Source: JBLIOB01 sp047639575
GTDB taxonomy: Bacteria; Bacteroidota; Bacteroidia; Flavobacteriales_D; Parvicellaceae
DNA length: 16,074 bases
Reading direction: 5' to 3'
Assembly (NCBI GenBank): GCA_047639575.1
Contig: JBLIOB010000079.1
Location: 1-16,074, forward strand
Under the pieces are notes generated by a model that made no database searches, had not been told where the DNA came from, and saw only the letters and a program-made list of their open reading frames with translations. Position 1 is the first letter of the stretch. Each line of letters begins with the position of its first letter. A program made the translations under genes and the position numbers. Positions 9,101 through 15,839 of this stretch are shown here, one piece after another.

Positions 9101-9598
9101 GAGAAAATCAAAACAATTGGAGATGCTTATATGTGCGCTTCGGGAATCCCAATTTCTAATGAGAACAATGCAGTTAATTTAACTTTGGCCGGAATAGAGA
9201 TTAGAGCTTATTGCGAACGCGTCAAAACTGAACAAAAAGCACATGGAGAAGTGTTTTGGGATCTACGTCTTGGAATTCACTCTGGCCCTTTAATTGCGGG
9301 CGTGGTTGGTGTGAGAAAATTTGCCTACGATGTATGGGGCGATACAGTAAATACGGCCAGCCGAATTGAATCAAACGGAGATCTGAATACACTTAATGTT
9401 TCTGAAGAAACTTACAATAAGGTTAAATCATTTTTCGTTTGCGAATTAACGAAAGAAGTAAATGCTAAGGGTAAAGGGATGATGAAAATCTATGCGGTAA
9501 ATAGAATTAAGCCTAAATACTCGGAAGATGATTTAGGCATTTATCCAAATGACGCGTTGAAATCATTAATTCATCTGAACAGTGGAAATGAATTTTAA
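6197..9598 (+). CDS. Transmembrane adenylate cyclase with periplasmic propeller sensor
   Basis: A one-protein receptor expected to make cAMP from ATP in the cytoplasm in response to a periplasmic signal. Residues 1-20 are a signal peptide (MLKGFLLLLLGLMCVSIHAQ). Residues about 25-760 hold repeated propeller-blade motifs such as KLFIATSEGLFYL, GVWVAHPNGFTRV and SFWAGTDDAVFHI. A Y_Y_Y-like domain follows at about 765-836, then one membrane helix at about 846-862. A charged coiled coil at about 866-900 leads into LLNILPAEVAEELK, a common cyclase linker. The class III catalytic domain is at about 925-1102. Metal ligands Asp932 (FTDFVGFT) and Asp976 (TIGDAYM) are present, as are Asn1052 and Arg1056 (VNTASR). 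Lys972 and Asp1045 (YDVWGD) are the pair that selects ATP in known cyclases; guanylate cyclases have Glu and Cys. A very basic insert lies at about 375-505. The propeller sensor resembles hybrid two-component receptors, with a cyclase in place of a kinase. It overlaps the HD gene downstream. Confidence 0.92.
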   Translation: MLKGFLLLLLGLMCVSIHAQDGHLFVTNFSLQDQNIGNLNYSICQDAKGNMLFANQRGIFIFDGKTWEFIETDGVPLSLEYYAVTDQIFVGCIGDYGYLKPGDFNNYSYQSLNVNHDSIGGVGQILIEDSTISFCSHFQVISHSLSNLEASPEVFKLDGIRFFGCFKTHEGIMVNIPNQGFRNLSSNSNLSDTTGQFLSEDYIVYSEVVNENYTLIATEERLYKFENHQIKAIGGDVANYLDEQVITTGLNLNSKTTVIGTLSGGVVFIDKQTGDAIHTLNYQTGLPDDEIFAISKDAQGGVWVAHPNGFTRVSYNLPLRNYHTYPGIEGNFQDLAHYDDKLFIATSEGLFYLEEVKEFEEIMLYIEVLTEVPVGSEDNQKYSHVEAAYALNSKIDTTADSQERTFIQNIKQRKQKRKEERQNRKEKRRKDKENGLKNVPDPTIDPQTSKPVNTLAPINNDPVSNPQTKFKQIKTQEQKKIYALQSVTHAYKKIEHLDKKVKDIEPLGVHGLLIASTDGLHILKGEQFLTLLEGEQVNFIEKTRQENGFYVATNSGIKKFTKKEETWEIIDLIEGRPFYSILTEHENSFWAGTDDAVFHITYTDSSIVESKRFPIESYFNERVLTRNVFNRPYFMLSTGLHYYDKAGDSIVANLDLKSKWRGSFDYIANQDEITWVYNGSHWKFLSNGVFLPDEALQFLNIFDDIQSIYMDAEKNLWVVNSNQIHKILHKDLKNYSTDFQVYLKNAWNDSKSIFSTDNALLSYDENAVEFELSAPFYLKANNTRYQYLVEGLMDEWSNWSDNHHFYLPYVPPGNYKLKIRAKNAFGKHSNELEFDFAVDTPFYKTWWFILICIVIVIFLLFQAVKLRSKNLKRKNDLLENKIKQRTQQLQEEKSKSEELLLNILPAEVAEELKQKGKSAPRNYESASVLFTDFVGFTATSAKMEPGELIKKLDTYFIEFDKITSRYGIEKIKTIGDAYMCASGIPISNENNAVNLTLAGIEIRAYCERVKTEQKAHGEVFWDLRLGIHSGPLIAGVVGVRKFAYDVWGDTVNTASRIESNGDLNTLNVSEETYNKVKSFFVCELTKEVNAKGKGMMKIYAVNRIKPKYSEDDLGIYPNDALKSLIHLNSGNEF
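7319..7711 (+). other. Basic low-complexity insert inside the cyclase sensor
   Basis: Codons for residues about 375-505 of the cyclase interrupt the propeller. The core at residues 402-435 is rich in Lys, Arg, Gln and Glu (for example KQRKQKRKEERQNRKEKRRK), followed by a Pro/Asn/Thr/Gln-rich linker and a second Lys-rich stretch. The reading frame is kept throughout and blade motifs resume at about residue 510. It is probably a disordered or helical loop in the periplasm; its function is unknown. Confidence 0.7.
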
Positions 9599-10184
9599 CG
9601 GTGCAAAAACATATATCCTACAGAAGCTTAAAGATGAACTTTCCAACAATCTTTACTATCATGGGCTTCATCACACTTTAGATGTATACAATGCTGCAAT
9701 AATCATTTCGGAAGAAGAAGAAATTTCTGAACCTGATCGAATCATCTTATTTACCGCTGCACTATTTCATGATTCAGGCTTTATCAAACAATACACTAAC
9801 AATGAGACGATAGCGGTAGCATTGGTGGAAGAAGTACTTCCGACTTTTGAATATTCTGACAATCAAATAGCCGCTATTAGTAGAATTATCTTGTCAACAG
9901 GAATAAGTGTTCCTCCAATAAACACTTTAGAATGCATCATGTGTGATGCAGATCACGACTACTTTGGCCGATCAGATTACCATGTTATTGCGAATTCGTT
10001 ATTTCGAGAATTGGCCGAATACGGGCGATCAATGAATGAAGTTGAATGGACTGAACAGCAAATTGAATTTTTAGATACCAGGCATGAGTTTTACACTAAA
10101 ACTTCCATATCTACTAGAGTACCAAGAAAAAAACAAAACATTGAAGAATTAAAAACTAGGTTACTGAGGCTGAAAAGCCAATAA
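9588..10184 (+). CDS. HD-domain phosphohydrolase, overlaps cyclase gene
   Basis: A small cytoplasmic metal-dependent phosphohydrolase of the HD superfamily, 198 residues from this ATG. A GTG two codons upstream (9582) is an alternative start. With numbering from the GTG, the HD signature is His30/His31 in YHGLHHTLDV, His63-Asp64 in ALFHDSGF, and a later Asp in CDADHDYFG (122-126), so the metal ligands are complete. There is no membrane segment and no second domain. The gene begins inside the last codons of the cyclase (11-base overlap, or 17 with GTG), so the two are almost certainly co-translated. HD-fold enzymes include cyclic-nucleotide phosphodiesterases but also nucleotidases and other phosphatases. 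A role in breaking down or tuning the product of the neighbouring cyclase is inferred from context, not from a substrate motif. Confidence 0.88.
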   Translation: MNFNGAKTYILQKLKDELSNNLYYHGLHHTLDVYNAAIIISEEEEISEPDRIILFTAALFHDSGFIKQYTNNETIAVALVEEVLPTFEYSDNQIAAISRIILSTGISVPPINTLECIMCDADHDYFGRSDYHVIANSLFRELAEYGRSMNEVEWTEQQIEFLDTRHEFYTKTSISTRVPRKKQNIEELKTRLLRLKSQ

Positions 10185-10227
10185 CGAACTCTAGTAATTT
10201 CCCCATTCAAACCTACCTAAAAAGCAG

Positions 10228-10255
10228 GTCATCTTACCTTATTGAATAAGATGAC
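10228..10255 (-). terminator. Stem-loop terminator of alaS
   Basis: Perfect 9-base arms, GTCATCTTA at 10228-10236 and TAAGATGAC at 10247-10255, enclose a 10-base loop. Read on the minus strand the stem is followed by CTGCTTTTTAGG, that is, a five-T run four bases after the stem, about 50 bases beyond the alaS stop. This suits intrinsic termination of alaS. On the plus strand no T run follows, so it would serve the HD gene less well. The rest of the 121-base convergent gap shows nothing. Confidence 0.55.
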
Positions 10256-10305
10256 GATTAAAACTTACAGCACTATGCTTTAAGAAACGGGCAGATTTAA
10301 ATGTC

Positions 10306-12909
10306 TTATTCTATTAGCGCTTCTGCCTTTTCTATGGCCGCTCCAATTCCAGCAGGGTTTTTCCCGCCCGCAGTTGCGAAATTTGGTTGACCACCACCTC
10401 CCCCTCCAATTTCCTTTGCCAGCTCCCGAACCATGTTTCCAGCATGCAGTCCTTTTTCGGCTACTAAAGCATCAGATAACGCTACAGTAATAGTTGTTTT
10501 ACCACCTACTTCCGATCCTAAAATCATAAATAAATTCTCCACCTCGGATTTTAACTGGAAAGCCAAATCCTTTATCGAACCAGCATCCAAATCAACTTTT
10601 TGACCAATGAAATTAATTCCGTTAACCTCTTTAACTGCTTTAATCAAATCTCCTTTAAGAGAGCCCGCTTTATCTTTCTTGAAGGAGGCAACTTCCTTTT
10701 CTAAATCTGATTTTTGTTGCGTTAAATCGGAAATGGCTCTGATCAGATCTTTTGGATTCTTTAATGATTGCTTTACCTCCTCTAATAAGGCTAATTGGCC
10801 ATTTACCCAATTATCTGCTCCGTCAGACGTAATACATTCAATTCTACGTATTCCGGCAGCAACTGAGCTTTCTGACATTAGCTTAAAAGTCCCGATTTCG
10901 CCAGTTGATTTCACATGAGTTCCTCCACATAATTCTACAGAGCTACCAAATTTAATCAGCCTCACTACATCGCCATATCTCTCCCCAAATAGTGCCATTG
11001 CTCCCATCTCCAAAGCTTTATCCATTGGCATATCTCGATGTTCTTCAAGTGGTAAATTGGCTCTCACTCGTTCATTGACCAATGTCTCTACTTCATTAAT
11101 TTCCTCGTCCGTCATTTTTGAAAAATGGGAAAAGTCAAATCGGAGATGTTTTGGATTAACGAGTGATCCCTTTTGTTCAACATGAGTTCCTAACACTTCT
11201 CGTAGCGCCTCATGTACCAAATGCGTTGCTGAATGGTTGGCCTGTGTTAATCTTCTATTTTTTGTGTTTACTACGGCATTAAAATGTGCTCCAGGGTTTT
11301 CAGGAAGTTCCTTCGAGAAATGAATGATTAAATTATTCTCCTTCTTCGTATTGAAGATTGAAACTTTTTTCCCGTTTGCCTCAATGTATCCAGTATCTCC
11401 AACTTGTCCGCCACCTTCCGCATAGAACGGAGTGAGATTAAACACCAATTGGTATCTTTCCTCATCCTTAATCGTCACTTTTCTGTAGCGGGTTATTCTG
11501 ACTGTACCTTCCGTATAATCATAGCCAATAAATTCCTCCTTATCGTCAGCAAGTAACACCTGCCAATCTTCTGTTTCAATTGCAGAAGCATTTCTCGAAC
11601 GTTGTTTTTGTTCTGCTAAGCAAAAATTAAACTCCTCTAAATCAACTTCCAATTTATTGTCCTTGGCCATTAATTCAGTTAAATCTATCGGGAAACCAAA
11701 CGTGTCATAAAGCTCAAAAGCAAATTTACCTTCTACCTTTTTTATTCCGGTTTTAATGTGCGTGTTAAATCTTTCAATTCCCTTTTCCAGTGTTCTAAAG
11801 AAAGAAACTTCCTCTTCTTTAATCACTTTCTCTATTAAATCAGATTGGTTGATTAGTTCTGGGAACGCGCCTCCCATTTCACGGCTTAATATGCTAACCA
11901 AACTATATAAGAATGGATGATTCAATCCAAGTGTCTGGTATCCATAACGAATTGCCCTTCTTAGAATTCTCCTAATCACATACCCTGCGCCAGTATTAGA
12001 AGGCAACTGTCCATCTGCAATACTAAATGAAATCGCTCTAATGTGATCTGCAATTACTCTTAAAGCAATGTCGTTCTTTTCTATTTTACCGTATTCAATT
12101 CCTGATACATTTTCTAAATGCTGGATTAAGGGCATGAATACATCGGTGTCATAATTAGACGTTTTGCCTTGCAGCACCATACAGAGACGCTCAAAGCCCA
12201 TTCCTGTGTCAACATGTTTATTCGGAAGAGGAAACAATTTACCATTAGACATTCGATTGAATTCCATGAAAACTAAATTCCAAATTTCAATAACATGCGG
12301 ATGGTCTTCATTTACCAACGCCTTCCCATCTAATTTTTTTCGCTCAGCGACTGAACGTAAATCAACATGAATTTCAGAACAAGGCCCACAAGGACCGGTT
12401 TCACCCATTTCCCAAAAATTGTCTTTTTTATTCGCTTTGATAATTCGGTCTTCATCGATCAAAGTTTTCCATAAGTCGTATGTTTCAACATCCAATGATG
12501 TTCCATCCGTTAAGTCTCCTTCAAATATGGTAACATAGATTCTAGATTTGTCAATTTTATAGACTTCGGTCAATAGTTCCCAAGCCCATTCAATTGCTTC
12601 TTTTTTAAAGTAATTTCCAAATGACCAAGTGCCAAGCATTTCGAACATGGTATGGTGGTAGGTATCTACCCCTACCTCTTCAAGATCATTGTGTTTTCCT
12701 GAAACTCTAAGGCATTTCTGAGTATTACAGATTCGTGGAGATTTAGCTGGCGAATTTCCAAGGAAAATGTCCTTGAATTGATTCATCCCTGCATTTGTAA
12801 ACATAAGGGTCGGGTCATTTTTAACCACCATTGGGGCTGAAACGCCAGCGTCATGCCCTTTTGAGTTAAAAAATTCAATGAAAGTTGAACGTATTTGCTT
12901 TGAATCCAT
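10306..12909 (-). CDS. alaS: Alanine--tRNA ligase
   Basis: A class II synthetase that charges tRNA-Ala and also clears mischarged Ser- and Gly-tRNA-Ala. Its 867 residues are close to the E. coli length. The N-terminal catalytic domain shows PTLMFTNAGMNQFKDIF and YHHTMFEMLGTWSFGNYFKK (residues 84-103). GETGPCGPCSEIH is at 169-181 and GAGYVIRRILRRAIRYG at 307-323. The editing domain has zinc ligands His559 and His563 (NHSATHLVH) plus Cys661 and His665 (LCGGTHV), so proofreading should be intact. The C-terminal domain, with a predicted coiled coil at about 725-750, ends in a glycine-rich GGGGGG tract and ATAGGKNP, typical of the oligomerisation region. It appears to be monocistronic, and is divergent from the M23 peptidase. 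Confidence 0.97.
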   Translation of the reverse strand: MDSKQIRSTFIEFFNSKGHDAGVSAPMVVKNDPTLMFTNAGMNQFKDIFLGNSPAKSPRICNTQKCLRVSGKHNDLEEVGVDTYHHTMFEMLGTWSFGNYFKKEAIEWAWELLTEVYKIDKSRIYVTIFEGDLTDGTSLDVETYDLWKTLIDEDRIIKANKKDNFWEMGETGPCGPCSEIHVDLRSVAERKKLDGKALVNEDHPHVIEIWNLVFMEFNRMSNGKLFPLPNKHVDTGMGFERLCMVLQGKTSNYDTDVFMPLIQHLENVSGIEYGKIEKNDIALRVIADHIRAISFSIADGQLPSNTGAGYVIRRILRRAIRYGYQTLGLNHPFLYSLVSILSREMGGAFPELINQSDLIEKVIKEEEVSFFRTLEKGIERFNTHIKTGIKKVEGKFAFELYDTFGFPIDLTELMAKDNKLEVDLEEFNFCLAEQKQRSRNASAIETEDWQVLLADDKEEFIGYDYTEGTVRITRYRKVTIKDEERYQLVFNLTPFYAEGGGQVGDTGYIEANGKKVSIFNTKKENNLIIHFSKELPENPGAHFNAVVNTKNRRLTQANHSATHLVHEALREVLGTHVEQKGSLVNPKHLRFDFSHFSKMTDEEINEVETLVNERVRANLPLEEHRDMPMDKALEMGAMALFGERYGDVVRLIKFGSSVELCGGTHVKSTGEIGTFKLMSESSVAAGIRRIECITSDGADNWVNGQLALLEEVKQSLKNPKDLIRAISDLTQQKSDLEKEVASFKKDKAGSLKGDLIKAVKEVNGINFIGQKVDLDAGSIKDLAFQLKSEVENLFMILGSEVGGKTTITVALSDALVAEKGLHAGNMVRELAKEIGGGGGGQPNFATAGGKNPAGIGAAIEKAEALIE

Positions 12910-12966
12910 TTGTTAAAATTACTTAAACTTCGCCCAATCCCTTATCTATAGCGACCAAACGAAATG

Positions 12967-12974
12967 CAAAGTTA
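12967..12974 (-). promoter_or_regulatory. Possible -7 promoter element for alaS
   Basis: On the minus strand these bases read TAACTTTG, an exact TAnnTTTG match 57 bases upstream of the alaS ATG. The nearest TTG upstream is about 31 bases away rather than the usual 19 or so, so the -33 element is not supported. The 110-base gap must also hold the plus-strand promoter for the peptidase; a near match (TATATTTT) starts at 12973. Confidence 0.32.
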
Positions 12975-13019
12975 TATTTTTATGGTAAATTAGCGCACCC
13001 TAAAACAAAGAGTTTTACA

Positions 13020-14015
13020 GTGGCACGTACTAAGTACAAATATAATCCCGAGACGCTCTCATACGAAGAGGTAGAATTATCGATAAAAGATAAGCTCTTA
13101 AAAATTTCGTATTTCGCAATTACAGGCATTGTAGTTGGGTTTATTGCCGTGTTTGCTTTTGCCAATTGGATTCAAACTTGGGACAATGATAAATTGACCG
13201 GTAAGAATATCAGATTAGAGAAAGATTTTGATGACCTAGAAAGTGAAGTTGAATTAATGAGGAAAGTGATGACTCATTTACAGGAAACTGATGACAACAT
13301 TTACCGAAGCATTTATGAAGCAGAGCCTATACCTTCTTACAAAAGGAATTTTGGAACAGGTGGAAATGCTAAAAAATACGATCAATACAAAGGCTACGAT
13401 CACTCTGAAATGGTGATTGAGATCAAAAGAAAACTAGAAGAAGTTCAGAAAAAAATGGTTGTTCAGAGCGAATCATACGATGAGCTAAAAGAACTGGTGA
13501 AAACCAAAAAAGAGATGTTAGCCTGTATTCCTTCTATCCAACCGATTTCAAATAAGGATTTGACAAGATTAGCTTCTGGGTTTGGCTATAGAATGCATCC
13601 GATCTATAAAATTCAAAAAATGCACACGGGTATTGACTTTACTGCCGATACCGGCACTGATATTTATGCTACTGGCAATGGAGTGGTTGAAAGAGCTGAC
13701 CGGATGAGCGGATACGGACAAGTAGTAATTATTGATCATGGCTTTGGACATAAAACACTTTATGCGCATTGCAGTGCTTACAAATGTAAGGTTGGGCAAA
13801 AAGTGTTAAAAGGAGAAGTTATTGCACTAGTTGGAAGCACTGGGGTTTCTACTGGTCCGCATGTTCATTATGAAGTTCGAAAGCGAATGAAAGGTGAAAG
13901 CGGCAAGATGACTTACAAACCCGTGAATCCTGTTAATTATTTCTTCAATGATCTATCACCTGAAGAATACGAAAAGGTTATTGAGATTTCTTCTCGACCG
14001 ACACAATCCTTGTAG
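13020..14015 (+). CDS. Membrane-anchored M23 (LytM) peptidoglycan endopeptidase
   Basis: A zinc metallopeptidase expected to cut peptide cross-links in the cell wall from the periplasmic side. The GTG start at 13020 gives MARTKYKYNPETLSYEEV, which looks like the usual N-terminus of this Bacteroidota subgroup. A single membrane helix lies at about residues 30-50, leaving a short cytoplasmic tail. A coiled coil spans about 62-90 and a second one about 130-168, as in LytM-family divisome and elongation factors. The peptidase domain is at about 185-290. Zinc ligands His202 and Asp206 (HTGIDF) and His283 (HVHYEV) are present, with catalytic His250 (LYAHCS), so it should be active, unlike degenerate EnvC-type members. 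It is transcribed divergently from alaS and followed by strong stem-loops. The exact division or growth role cannot be read from the sequence. Confidence 0.93.
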   Translation: MARTKYKYNPETLSYEEVELSIKDKLLKISYFAITGIVVGFIAVFAFANWIQTWDNDKLTGKNIRLEKDFDDLESEVELMRKVMTHLQETDDNIYRSIYEAEPIPSYKRNFGTGGNAKKYDQYKGYDHSEMVIEIKRKLEEVQKKMVVQSESYDELKELVKTKKEMLACIPSIQPISNKDLTRLASGFGYRMHPIYKIQKMHTGIDFTADTGTDIYATGNGVVERADRMSGYGQVVIIDHGFGHKTLYAHCSAYKCKVGQKVLKGEVIALVGSTGVSTGPHVHYEVRKRMKGESGKMTYKPVNPVNYFFNDLSPEEYEKVIEISSRPTQSL

Positions 14016-14030
14016 ATAAGAATAAAGATC

Positions 14031-14047
14031 AGTTTGCTTTGCAAACT
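14031..14047 (+). terminator. Short perfect hairpin after the M23 gene
   Basis: AGTTTGC (14031-14037), a TTT loop, then GCAAACT (14041-14047) form a perfect 7-base stem starting 16 bases after the peptidase stop. The sequence after it (TTAAAG) is only weakly T-rich, so intrinsic termination is plausible rather than certain. Confidence 0.45.
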
Positions 14048-14085
14048 TTAAAGACAAAAGACTGTAAGTTGTCTTATGTCTCTAA
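14048..14085. repeat. Long imperfect palindrome built from AAAGAC units
   Basis: The arms 14048-14062 and 14071-14085 pair at 13 of 15 positions around an 8-base loop (14063-14070). The left arm contains the tandem units AAAGACA and AAAGACT, mirrored as GTCTT and GTCT on the right. It directly abuts the hairpin at 14031-14047. It could be a second terminator or an interspersed palindromic repeat; only one copy is in this window. Confidence 0.5.
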
Positions 14086-14189
14086 TCTTTAAACATCCAA
14101 TTATTGATGTGGCCTTTTATCTTATTTTAGATTTTTAAAACGTAAATAGATTACGGTTTGGTGGACTTAATTTGTCCTAAAACCCATTC
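14086..14189. other. Non-coding gap upstream of the decayed gene
   Basis: About 100 AT-rich bases with only short weak hairpins (for example ACATC/GATGT at about 14094-14111). No reading frame, RNA gene or convincing promoter is visible. Confidence 0.4.
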
Positions 14190-14548
14190 TTGAAAAATCA
14201 AATAATTAATAGAACGAAAAATGCTGCGATTAGTGTTTGGCAACTTTTCGATTAACTTCCTAACGCCAGATCTTTTAATGCATATTGTAATCAGATCATA
14301 AGATGTAGCAGCTCTGTTGGTGCAAATTATCGGGCAGCTTGTAGAGCGAAGTCAACTGCTGATTTTATCTACAAAAAAAAATCGTTGAGGAAGAAGCAGA
14401 CGAGACGCTGTGTTTTCTTGAATTATTAAAAGAAGCTAGCCCAAAACACGATGGTCAGATAAATCAAATGTGGAAAGAATACAATGAAATCCTCTCTACT
14501 ATAATTGCATCGATAAAAACCATGAAACAGAAAAATTCGAAAATCTAA
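14190..14548 (+). pseudogene. Broken four-helix-bundle protein (S23 / intervening-sequence family)
   Basis: Remains of a roughly 119-residue four-helix-bundle protein, a family first known from 23S rRNA intervening sequences and common in Bacteroidota; its function is unknown. Reading from TTG at 14190 (perhaps a mutated ATG) gives (M/L)KNQIINRTKNAAISVWQLFD. A stop TAA at 14253-14255 follows where the family usually has Lys or another residue before LPN. The same frame continues through CNQIIRCSSSVGANYRAA, the conserved core, to FIYKKK. In a run of nine A at about 14373-14381 the frame then shifts by one base, and IVEEEADETLCFLELLKE continues in the next frame to a TAA at 14546-14548. The two lesions make a functional product unlikely, while the good match on both sides suggests recent decay. 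It lies tail to tail with lhgO. Confidence 0.82.
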
Positions 14549-14564
14549 AATCGTAATTCTTAAC

Positions 14565-15785
14565 TCAAAGGTTAAAGTGATCTTTCGCCATATCCGTTAT
14601 CTGGCCTCCGATAGCTAAGCAAGCGGTTGCTGCTGGGGAAGGAGCATTTATTACATGGATACTGTGATCAGTGAATTCAATTCTAAAATCGTCTTTGGTT
14701 CCTCCTTTACTGTTCATTACCATTGCTCGTACGCCAGAACGACCAGGTTTTAAATCTTCTTTTGTTAAATCAGGGATTAGTCGTTGTAATGTTTTTAGAA
14801 ATAAACGCTTGGAAAAAGCTCTTCGATATTCTTTTACACCGAAGCTGAAGTTCTGTCCGAAAAACCTCCACGTGCCACCATATCCAAGTGCATTAGCAGT
14901 ATCTTTAAAACTGAAATCAGTCTTTCCATACCCTTCTCTTTTAAAGGTGAATACTGCATTCGGACCACATTCAATATCACCATTTGTCATTCTAGTAAAG
15001 TGAACACCAAGGAAAGGGAATTCAGGATTTGGAACGGGATAGATTAGGTTTTTCACCTTATGTTTAGCTTGATCCGTTAACTCATAATAATCACCTCGGA
15101 AACCAATGACTTTTTCTTTTAGCGGAACATTATCTTTTTTAGCCAACCGATCAGCTTGCAAGCCTCCGCAGAATATCATTCTTTTAGCCTTATAAGAACT
15201 CTTAGAAGTACCAATCGTTGTGAACTCCCCTGTTGTCTCAAATGTCTTAGCTTCTTCCCCTAGTACAATTTTACTTTCGGCATTTATGGAATCAGCAATC
15301 TCTGCTAATTTTGCTGTTGTTCCACGAAAATCAATAATCCCGGTGCATGGAACCCAAATGCCACCAACTGATTTTACAAATGGCTCGATGTCCTTTACTT
15401 GATCTCCATTAATTATTTCGATTCCTTCGGTCTTGTTAGCTACGCCATTATCGAAAATCTTATTCATGAATGGGAATTCAGATTCGTCCGCTGCTGCTAC
15501 AACTTTACCGCAAACATCGTGAGCAATGTTATGCTCCTTTGCAAAAGCTACAAGTTCATGTCGTCCATCAACACAGTTTTTAGCTTTAAGAGAACCAGGC
15601 GTATAGTAAAGTCCGGAATGGATTACTCCTGAATTATGACCTGTTTGATGATCCGCTAAAATGTTTTCTTTTTCAATTAAAACAATTTTAAGTTCTGGAA
15701 ATGCGGTTTGAAGTTTATAAAAAGTAGCCGCTCCTATGATTCCTCCACCAATGATTGCAAAATCATAGATTTTCTCTTCTTCCAT
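14565..15785 (-). CDS. lhgO: L-2-hydroxyglutarate dehydrogenase (FAD-dependent)
   Basis: A flavoprotein of the DAO family that oxidises L-2-hydroxyglutarate to 2-oxoglutarate, passing electrons to the quinone pool; this removes a side product of central metabolism. Its 406 residues compare with about 420 in the E. coli enzyme. The dinucleotide-binding motif is IIGGGIIGAA at residues 11-20, ending the first strand in VLIEKE. The stretch from HQTGHNSGVIHSG to YYTPGSLKA (46-68) is diagnostic of LhgO. The C-terminus keeps PGRSGVRA and NAPSPAATACLAIG. No signal peptide is present; peripheral attachment to the inner membrane is inferred from the family. The ATG lies 54 bases after the stop of the transporter gene upstream, so they may share a transcript. 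An older family name is YgaF, and hydroxyglutarate oxidase is an alternative name. Confidence 0.93.
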   Translation of the reverse strand: MEEEKIYDFAIIGGGIIGAATFYKLQTAFPELKIVLIEKENILADHQTGHNSGVIHSGLYYTPGSLKAKNCVDGRHELVAFAKEHNIAHDVCGKVVAAADESEFPFMNKIFDNGVANKTEGIEIINGDQVKDIEPFVKSVGGIWVPCTGIIDFRGTTAKLAEIADSINAESKIVLGEEAKTFETTGEFTTIGTSKSSYKAKRMIFCGGLQADRLAKKDNVPLKEKVIGFRGDYYELTDQAKHKVKNLIYPVPNPEFPFLGVHFTRMTNGDIECGPNAVFTFKREGYGKTDFSFKDTANALGYGGTWRFFGQNFSFGVKEYRRAFSKRLFLKTLQRLIPDLTKEDLKPGRSGVRAMVMNSKGGTKDDFRIEFTDHSIHVINAPSPAATACLAIGGQITDMAKDHFNL

Positions 15786-15839
15786 GATGCGAATATAAGG
15801 AGAAAGCGAAAAGATGAAAGTTAAAAGTTGATAGAACTT

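Noticed and set aside
10185..10305. Small RNA or small gene between the HD gene and alaS
   Set aside because: Only the stem-loop at 10228-10255 is supported; there is no promoter or reading frame.
14221..14300. ATG-started short frame within the decayed four-helix-bundle gene
   Set aside because: It is out of frame with the family-like sequence and shows no recognisable protein features.
14365..14390. Programmed frameshift at the A9 run
   Set aside because: An in-frame TAA lies upstream at 14253, so recoding at the A run alone would not restore the protein; decay is the simpler reading.
15786..15839. AAAGTTG-like short repeats in the lhgO upstream gap
   Set aside because: Only two degenerate units (AAAGTTAAAAGTTG) are present, too few to call a repeat array.
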